DNA from: a virus
IMG/VR virus record: IMGVR_UViG_3300031902_000065
Coordinates: 1 to 20,656 of that record
Length of the DNA: 20,656 nt
Reading direction: 5' to 3' (one strand)
The stretch's first letter is position 1, and the number at the start of each line of letters is the position of its first letter. The notes beneath the pieces are model-generated. The model was given only the letters and a program-made list of their open reading frames with translations. It was not told where the DNA came from and made no database searches. Both the position numbers and the translations under genes were made by a program. This document shows positions 15,666 to 20,656 of the stretch, piece after piece.

Positions 15666-16139
15666 CTAGAGGACGCGCTCGACACCTTCGTTCTGCAGCG
15701 TCAGCTCCTCGATCCAGGTGTCGTTGTTCATGGCGTTGAGGTCGCCACCCTTCCAGTCGCTCGGCCACGCGTTGTAGATCCGGTACAGCGCACCGGTCGA
15801 GCCGTCGCGGTTGGGCACGCGGATGTCGAGGTCGCGACGGTAGTCCTTCGACTGGGCGCGCACGGCCTGGACGTTGTGCACCTGCTGCAGCCACAGGCGG
15901 AAGTCATCGACCCCGTTCTGTGTCGCCGGCAAGATGCCGCGCTTGATGACGATCGGATCGAAGTCGGTGGTACCGGCGCTGAGACGCGGCTGTGCGTTGT
16001 CGCCGCCTTCGCGGTACTTGATGACCTCGGTCTTGCGGCTGAGCCCGGTGACCTCGGTGCAGCCGGCCTTCGCGAAGCCATCGACTTCGACGAGGAAGTT
16101 GGAGTTCTTGAGGGGGTCTTCGATACTTGAGCGAGGCAT
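15666..16139 (-). CDS. Tail tube protein (T4 gp19-like)
   Basis: The 157-residue product is the tail tube subunit, which stacks as rings to form the inner DNA channel. The family pattern is clear: an NSNFLVEVDGF first strand, the GLSRKTEVIKYREGG segment near residues 32-46 and the RRDLDIRVPNRDGS hairpin that contributes to the tube beta barrel. Size and composition fit contractile-tail tubes. ATG 16139 is preceded by GGAGA about six bases away. It lies 24 bases after the sheath stop and is followed by the longest intergenic gap of the window, which holds a strong hairpin. That fits a need for much more tube and sheath than baseplate protein. Confidence 0.95.
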   Translation of the reverse strand: MPRSSIEDPLKNSNFLVEVDGFAKAGCTEVTGLSRKTEVIKYREGGDNAQPRLSAGTTDFDPIVIKRGILPATQNGVDDFRLWLQQVHNVQAVRAQSKDYRRDLDIRVPNRDGSTGALYRIYNAWPSDWKGGDLNAMNNDTWIEELTLQNEGVERVL

Positions 16140-16163
16140 GTTGCTCTCCTGTCTTGCCTGGGG

Positions 16164-17930
16164 TTAGAGACCAGCCGCCGCCAGCTCGGCCTGTGCCTCG
16201 CGCTGGTCTCGGAACAGCCGGAAGATGACGAACTCGGCCGGGTTAGCGACCGCAAGCCCGATGTCCGTGAACAGCTGGCCCGCCGCCTGCGTGCTGGCCG
16301 GGTTGTTGTCCTCGTTGCACTTCACGGTGAACGCGGCCGAGGCGGTCTTGCCCTTGAGCCGGCGGTTGCGCCACTCCTGGTTGAGGAACGACGTGATGCC
16401 ACGCTCGATCCACGACCGGGTCCGCTCGTCGTTCTCCTCGAACAGGATGACGTCGTACGACTGCTTGAGCGACGCCTCGATGTAGTTGAACACCCGGCGC
16501 ACGTTGACGTAGAGGAAGTCGCCCTTGGCGAGCGTGCGAGCACCCATCACGCACACGCCCTTGCCGTCGAGCGCCAGGATGGCGTTGATACCTGCTGGGT
16601 TGAGGATGTCAGTGTCAGCCTGGAGGAGCTTGCGCTCCACCGTGGTCACGTTGGTCAGCCGACCCTTCTCGGTGCCGGCTGGCGCACGCTGGACGCCGAA
16701 CTTGGAGGCGGTGCGAGCTGCCATGCCCATGACCGCGCCGCTTGGCGGGAACAGGTTCTGGACGCTCGGCGTGCCTGGGAAGGTCGGGTCGACCTGCTGA
16801 ATCCACGGGTAGTAGATCGAGACGTTGGCCGAGAACAGCTGCGCTGTGCTCTGCACGTACGTGATCGCACCGGCCGGCGTCAGACCGCTCGGCGCGTCGA
16901 TGATGCCCCACATCTTGGTGCTGAGCCGTGCTTCGAGGTAGTTGATCAAGCCGGCGTTCGAGACCGCAGTTGACCAGCCAGGTGCAGCGAGCATCGACGC
17001 TTCGTTGACCGAATCGAAGGCGAAGTATCCGGTGCCTGGGGGGCCGACGGTCCCGACGATGTCGGCTTCGGCGACCGCCGTTCCATCAGCGCCGGCAGCG
17101 AACAGCACGGGAACCGTGTCGTTGGCCGGACGCGGATCGACCGTGTTGCTGTTGGCCAGCAGGTTGTCGGTCGTAACCACGATCTCGCGGAACGGGTCGT
17201 TGTTGTTGATGACGTTCTTGAAATACTTGTTGCCGGCCGTCGGGTCCATCGCCATGCCGCCGACCGCCGGGATCGTCTCGGAGACGACGCCTTGGCGCAG
17301 CACGGTGATCGAGAACTCCTCGAGCGTGACGGTCGAGCCGGCCGCGGTGATCGCGCCGCTCGGCGCGCGCGACGGGAAGAACACCGTCTTGGACGTCGGA
17401 TCGATCCCTGTGATGGTGACCCGGAGGTTGGTCGTGTTGAGGATGTTGATCGTCGCGCCGACATAGAGCTGGCGGACGTCGCTCAGCACCGCAGACGTCA
17501 CGGCGCCTGTGCCGAGGCTGGTCGCGAGCGCGCCGACGACAGGATTCACCCGGTCGACGTCACAGCTCAGCAGGTTGCCGTGTGATCCGACCGAGAACGC
17601 GCCGAGCAGGATGGTGCTGGATGGCGTGGTGTTCGACAGCTGGCGGGCTGCAACCACGCTGCCGCTCGCTCCGATCACGCGGCTCACCCACAACGCGGTG
17701 CCGCCGTTCTCGAAGAACTGGCGAGCGCCATGTGCCAGGTACGACCCGGTGAAGTACGTGCCGAACGCCCGGAAGAACTGGTCGAGCGACGTGATGCGGA
17801 CCGGCCTGTTCGGCGGCCCCTTGGTGGCTGCGCCGAGCATCGCACCAACATCGGTGGGGGCGGCGGTGACGAGCGTGGGCGAGCTTTGCGGCTCCTCGAA
17901 GTACAGACCAGGTGAACGGTAGTTGGGCAC
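16164..17930 (-). CDS. Contractile tail sheath protein
   Basis: The 588-residue product is the tail sheath, the contractile outer cylinder around the tail tube. The N-terminus carries the sheath signature PGLYFEE (residues 7-13) and the ENGGTALWVSRV strand near residues 74-85. The middle is a beta-rich, variable, surface-exposed insertion domain. The C-terminal domain from about residue 457 is the most conserved part of sheath proteins, with GDFLYVNVRRVFNYIEASL, a LNQEWRNRRLKG segment and a final EFVIFRL strand, which in the family provides the inter-subunit linking arms. The GTG start at 17930 is preceded by GGAGA with seven bases of spacing. It is followed directly by the tube gene, the usual pairing. 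The length is within the normal phage sheath range. Confidence 0.96.
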   Translation of the reverse strand: MPNYRSPGLYFEEPQSSPTLVTAAPTDVGAMLGAATKGPPNRPVRITSLDQFFRAFGTYFTGSYLAHGARQFFENGGTALWVSRVIGASGSVVAARQLSNTTPSSTILLGAFSVGSHGNLLSCDVDRVNPVVGALATSLGTGAVTSAVLSDVRQLYVGATINILNTTNLRVTITGIDPTSKTVFFPSRAPSGAITAAGSTVTLEEFSITVLRQGVVSETIPAVGGMAMDPTAGNKYFKNVINNNDPFREIVVTTDNLLANSNTVDPRPANDTVPVLFAAGADGTAVAEADIVGTVGPPGTGYFAFDSVNEASMLAAPGWSTAVSNAGLINYLEARLSTKMWGIIDAPSGLTPAGAITYVQSTAQLFSANVSIYYPWIQQVDPTFPGTPSVQNLFPPSGAVMGMAARTASKFGVQRAPAGTEKGRLTNVTTVERKLLQADTDILNPAGINAILALDGKGVCVMGARTLAKGDFLYVNVRRVFNYIEASLKQSYDVILFEENDERTRSWIERGITSFLNQEWRNRRLKGKTASAAFTVKCNEDNNPASTQAAGQLFTDIGLAVANPAEFVIFRLFRDQREAQAELAAAGL

Positions 17931-17945
17931 GGGATGGTCTCCTGA

Positions 17946-18221
17946 CTATGCCTTGTTGGGTTTCGCGGATGGTACCGCAGCTGCAGGTGCAGCCGCTACA
18001 TTCTTGACAGGAGCAGGGATTTCCTTGACGAGATCACCGCGCTCGAGAAGGCCGGCGAACGTCGGCTGCTTGAGATCAGCGTCCGTGCACTCGCAGCGGT
18101 CGTCGAGCTCACCGGCTTCGTTCCTGTGTCCGAACGGCATGAGCATGCCGCCACGCAGCGCGCCGTCGACCGTCGCGAAGTCGACCGAGAGCGCCCGGTT
18201 GGTCTGGTTGATGATGATCAT
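17946..18221 (-). CDS. Small protein of unknown function upstream of sheath
   Basis: This is a 91-residue hypothetical protein. A clear GGAG lies five bases before ATG 18221 and overlaps the end of the preceding stop, so the short start is well supported. The N-terminal 65 residues look like a small compact domain beginning with a strand (MIIINQTNRALSVDFAT), with an acidic segment containing two cysteines (ELDDRCECTDADL, residues 38-50). The last 20 or so residues are rich in alanine, proline and lysine and probably flexible. It sits between the terminator candidate and the sheath, 15 bases before the sheath start. I do not recognise a family. A neck or sheath-accessory part is possible. Confidence 0.75.
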   Translation of the reverse strand: MIIINQTNRALSVDFATVDGALRGGMLMPFGHRNEAGELDDRCECTDADLKQPTFAGLLERGDLVKEIPAPVKNVAAAPAAAVPSAKPNKA

Positions 18222-18229
18222 TTTCGCTC

Positions 18230-18958
18230 CTACTGCTTGGTGAAGTTGAACGTCGGGTCGGTGATCGTGCGATGGAGGACCGTGGCCAGCGTGTTGTCCA
18301 TCCAGGTCTCGATGTCGTAGGTCATGGACCAGTGCCAGCCGCGCTGCTGCTCGCCGGTCAGCTGCGGCTCCGGGTCGTCGACGTTGAGGGACGTGACGAG
18401 GTTGAGCTGCAAGAACTGGGGGGCGCCGTCTGCCCACAGCACCGAGATGCCACCACGCGGGGGCAACGCCTCGAGCACGCTGGCGACCATCAGCATCACA
18501 GGGTCGTTCTGCATGCCCCACAGGTCGATCTGGTACTGGATGACGTACGGCTCAGGATGCGGACGCACGCGGCGCAGCGTAGCGCCGGACACCTGGTTGC
18601 CCATCGGAGAGGTTGCAGTGACGTGCGAGCCGGCGACCTCGGTGGAGATCGCGTCCCTGTAGTGAGGCCGGCGAGGCCCTGGGTCGTAGCGCAAGCCGAC
18701 CGTCTCATAGCTGATGGACGGCCACGCCTCGATCTTCCGCTGCCCGATCATGCCGAACCTGTAGACAGGAACGCGCGTCGGGATGCCGCCTGTGCGCAGC
18801 TCGCGCTGGCCGACCTTGACGGACGGGATGTTCTCCAGCCGGGCGCTGTACAGTGTGGTTGGGAACCCGAGCGCGGCGAGGGTCGTCTGCGGGATCTTGG
18901 CCGGGCTGACGCCTGTCAGTGCCGCGGCGATGCCGACATCCGTGTTGAGTCCGATCAC
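18230..18958 (-). CDS. Probable tail terminator / tail completion protein
   Basis: The 242-residue product is not confidently matched to a family. Its place between the gp10-like protein and the sheath is where tail terminator or tail-completion proteins usually lie, so it probably caps the tube or sheath and joins it to the head; this is an inference from position. Residues about 137-225 contain alternating strands and a helix (YVIQYQIDLWGMQ, VMLMVASVLEALPP, WHWSMTYDIETWM), resembling the two-layer folds of terminators. Residues 41-90 are basic and beta-rich. The GTG start at 18958 gives a GTGA overlap with the upstream gene; the open frame extends 44 codons further upstream, but that stretch lies within the gp10-like gene and is arginine-rich shadow sequence. 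It stops with TAG just before the next ribosome binding site. Confidence 0.6.
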   Translation of the reverse strand: MIGLNTDVGIAAALTGVSPAKIPQTTLAALGFPTTLYSARLENIPSVKVGQRELRTGGIPTRVPVYRFGMIGQRKIEAWPSISYETVGLRYDPGPRRPHYRDAISTEVAGSHVTATSPMGNQVSGATLRRVRPHPEPYVIQYQIDLWGMQNDPVMLMVASVLEALPPRGGISVLWADGAPQFLQLNLVTSLNVDDPEPQLTGEQQRGWHWSMTYDIETWMDNTLATVLHRTITDPTFNFTKQ

Positions 18959-19407
18959 TTGGCTAGCTCCTCTGCGATTCGCATCAGCGTGACGCGCCCG
19001 ACCTCTGGTGCGATCTGGGTCATCGCGTAGTCCGCAGCCGGCCGGAAGTGCGGGCGCGGCGGCATCGTGCGGGTGCCGAACTCGAGCCATTGAGCCAGGG
19101 AGCGCAACTCGTCTGTGGCCAGGTCAACAGCCCAGCCATTCGCCTCTGGTGAACGCCTGACCATCATCGAGTCGATGTAGTCGCGCGTGACGACCAAGAT
19201 CGGGTTGTCGATGCCTTTGCGCGCTGCGTACAGAGCGCTGAGCGGCTGCAGGTTCAGCGACCGGGTCAGGATCGAGTTACGCAGCCATTCAACCGTCTTG
19301 TCCGCGCACGCCTTTGCCGCGTCGTCGCCGAGCTTGGCGAGCTTGCCGCGCAGCCGCCGGGCGTTCGACTTGAACTCCTCGACGCCCGTCAGCTCGATCT
19401 CGATCAT
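18955..19407 (-). CDS. HK97 gp10-like neck / tail completion protein
   Basis: The 150-residue product resembles the HK97 gp10-like family, small proteins at the head-tail junction of tailed phages. The N-terminus (MIEIELTGVEEFKSNARRL) has the usual strand-then-helix start. The family hallmark is seen near residues 108-124 (LEFGTRTMPPRPHFRPA), an FGT motif followed by a PRP-F-RPA segment and a C-terminal helix. ATG at 19407 was chosen over the longer open frame because it forms a precise ATGA overlap with the preceding gene and gives the normal family length. It ends in a GTGA overlap with the next gene. The order (gp10-like, terminator candidate, sheath) is the standard head-to-tail order in tailed phages. 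Confidence 0.85.
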   Translation of the reverse strand: MIEIELTGVEEFKSNARRLRGKLAKLGDDAAKACADKTVEWLRNSILTRSLNLQPLSALYAARKGIDNPILVVTRDYIDSMMVRRSPEANGWAVDLATDELRSLAQWLEFGTRTMPPRPHFRPAADYAMTQIAPEVGRVTLMRIAEELAK

Positions 19408-20651
19408 GAGGCGTTGAGCTGGAACCCGTTGCCCAGCACGTCGATCAGCCCCGTCACCGGATCTTGGATGACGATGTCGTAGCGCAGGCCGACGAAGTTG
19501 ACCTGGTTGATGAACGTCGGAACGACGAAGACGGCGGTGGTCAAGTCGATCACGGTGACCACGATGTCCTTGTCGCCGAACTTCGCCGGCATGCCGGCAA
19601 CGAATCCGGTGCCCCTGAGCGTGCACACGGTCCCGGATGGACCTGCTGTCGGCGTGAGCGCGTTGAGCGACGCGAACAGAGGGCGCATCGACTTCGTCGT
19701 CACGACGACCTCGTTGCTGCCGGTGAACACGTCGTTCAGACCGATCACGAACATCCGGTAGTAGTAGGTCGTGTTGGGCTCGAGGGGCGGTGCGGTCGCC
19801 GGGCCAAGACCGCGAGGGTTCTGGTTCGTGTAGCCGGTGTCTGTGAACCCGTTGATCGTCTGGCCGCCCTGCTCAGACAGGATGGCGATCGTGCCGACGC
19901 GCTCGCGGATCGAGTGCGGGCCAGCGGACCGCATGGCGAGCTTGGCGGTGTAGACCCTCTTGGTGTTGTCCCGCAGCACCTCGGGAACGTCCGTCATGGT
20001 CGAGACGTCTGGCGGGCGCTCGATCATCGGTCGCGTGTCGCGCCACAGCTCGTACGCGTAGAACTGCTGCTCGCGGCTCCGCGTCCAACGCAGCGTGACC
20101 TTGGTGTCTTCGATGTCCCGGTCCTCCACGCTCAAGACAACCGGGATGGGCTCAAGGGCTGCGCCGATCGGCCCCATCCAGCCCGTGCGCATCGAGCGCC
20201 GGTAGACAGCGGTCGTGATGACCTCGCCTCGGCCGGTATCCGACTGGTCGAGCGGCGTGGCAACGGGGATCACGCGGAGCTGGCGGGTGCGGTCCCCCTT
20301 GTACGTGTACTCGAGCGCCTCCGCCATCTCGAGCAGCTCGGTGCTCGTGTACTCCATGTTCGCGCGCTTCGCCGCATCGCCGGCGAGCGACCGGTACGCC
20401 TCCGACTGTGCAAGCATCAGGACGAACGTCTCTTCCTCTGCAGGAACGGTTGCGGGGGTGTACCGGATGTTGTGCCGGTGACAGGCGGTGCGGAGGAACT
20501 CTTCGAGTTCGGCGTCCGAGTAGAGGTGACACCGAATTGGAACAGCTCCGCCGAGGCAGCTTGCAGGACCGTGCAGCACGAGGTCGGCTGCTGGGTGGTC
20601 AGGCTCGAAGTCGCGATCGACCTCGACCAGGTAGCCAGGCTGCACGTTCAT
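19404..20651 (-). CDS. Virion neck/connector-type protein with FN3-like and IPT/TIG-like regions
   Basis: The 415-residue product is probably a structural protein of the neck or upper tail; its exact role is unknown. Residues 44-118 are rich in helix-forming residues (for example ELEEFLRTACHRH and LLEMAEALEYTYKGD), as in connector-type proteins. Residues about 165-320 look like an FN3 domain: an early strand KVTLRWTRS, a late PNTTYYYRMFVIG strand and a closing EVVVTT strand, with about 60 extra residues between. Residues 327-415 look like an IPT/TIG immunoglobulin-like fold (LTPTAGPSGTVCTLRGTGF). ATG at 20651 overlaps a TGA in another frame (ATGA), which may be the stop of an upstream gene cut off by the window. 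The frame is open to the window edge, so an earlier start cannot be excluded. It overlaps the next gene by 4 bases (ATGA). Its place before the gp10-like gene supports a neck role. Confidence 0.7.
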   Translation of the reverse strand: MNVQPGYLVEVDRDFEPDHPAADLVLHGPASCLGGAVPIRCHLYSDAELEEFLRTACHRHNIRYTPATVPAEEETFVLMLAQSEAYRSLAGDAAKRANMEYTSTELLEMAEALEYTYKGDRTRQLRVIPVATPLDQSDTGRGEVITTAVYRRSMRTGWMGPIGAALEPIPVVLSVEDRDIEDTKVTLRWTRSREQQFYAYELWRDTRPMIERPPDVSTMTDVPEVLRDNTKRVYTAKLAMRSAGPHSIRERVGTIAILSEQGGQTINGFTDTGYTNQNPRGLGPATAPPLEPNTTYYYRMFVIGLNDVFTGSNEVVVTTKSMRPLFASLNALTPTAGPSGTVCTLRGTGFVAGMPAKFGDKDIVVTVIDLTTAVFVVPTFINQVNFVGLRYDIVIQDPVTGLIDVLGNGFQLNAS

Positions 20652-20656
20652 GAAGT

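Noticed and set aside
1-20656. tRNA genes, CRISPR arrays, insertion sequences, attachment sites
   Set aside because: The window is almost fully covered by coding sequence on one strand, and no repeat arrays, inverted-repeat-flanked transposase or tRNA-like sequence was noticed.

Overview
This window is one continuous tail-morphogenesis module of a contractile-tailed phage (myovirus morphotype) or a prophage or tail-like derivative of one. Every gene I can support is on the minus strand, so transcription runs from position 20656 towards position 1. The DNA is GC-rich with GC-biased third positions, and several genes start with GTG. This suggests a phage of a high-GC host, possibly an actinobacterium, but the host cannot be named from this sequence. 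No tRNA, CRISPR array, insertion sequence, integrase or regulator gene is visible. The long plus-strand reading frames are antisense shadows of the minus-strand genes.

Layout in transcription order. (1) Neck region, 20651-17946: a protein with a helical N-terminus, FN3-like and IPT/TIG-like regions; an HK97 gp10-like protein; a probable tail terminator or completion protein; and a 91-residue unknown protein. (2) Tail shaft, 17930-15666: the sheath and tube proteins, each with its own good ribosome binding site, followed by the only sizeable intergenic gap, which holds a strong hairpin. (3) Assembly and length control, 15557-12359: a zinc-ribbon, T4 gp26-like assembly protein whose 3' end carries a T TTT TTC slippery heptamer leading in the -1 frame into a DUF6760-like extension, then a short tape measure protein. 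(4) Hub and spike, 12356-9163: a CIS-tube-like (Afp7-type) protein, a separate LysM protein, a gp27/late-control-D-like hub, a gp5-type OB-fold spike and a 71-residue protein. (5) Wedge and adsorption, 9163-1: a gp25-like protein, a large baseplate J/gp6-like protein, a 1514-residue protein combining a gpI-like wedge domain with several lectin-like domains, and a tail fibre running off the left edge.

The genes are tightly packed. Most junctions are ATGA or GTGA overlaps or gaps of a few bases, consistent with one polycistronic, translationally coupled unit. Together they would encode a complete contractile injection machine: tube inside sheath, tape measure setting length, hub and spike at the tip, wedges carrying adsorption proteins. 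A gp10-like neck protein and the absence of the AAA+ ATPase typical of extracellular contractile injection systems favour a real phage, although the CIS-tube, LysM and DUF6760-like genes recall those systems.

The most notable observations are the probable programmed -1 frameshift just upstream of the tape measure gene, and a lectin/carbohydrate-binding block of about 675 residues that appears to sit inside a loop of an FN3-like domain in the 1514-residue wedge protein. Family assignments were made by reading the sequences, with no database search.
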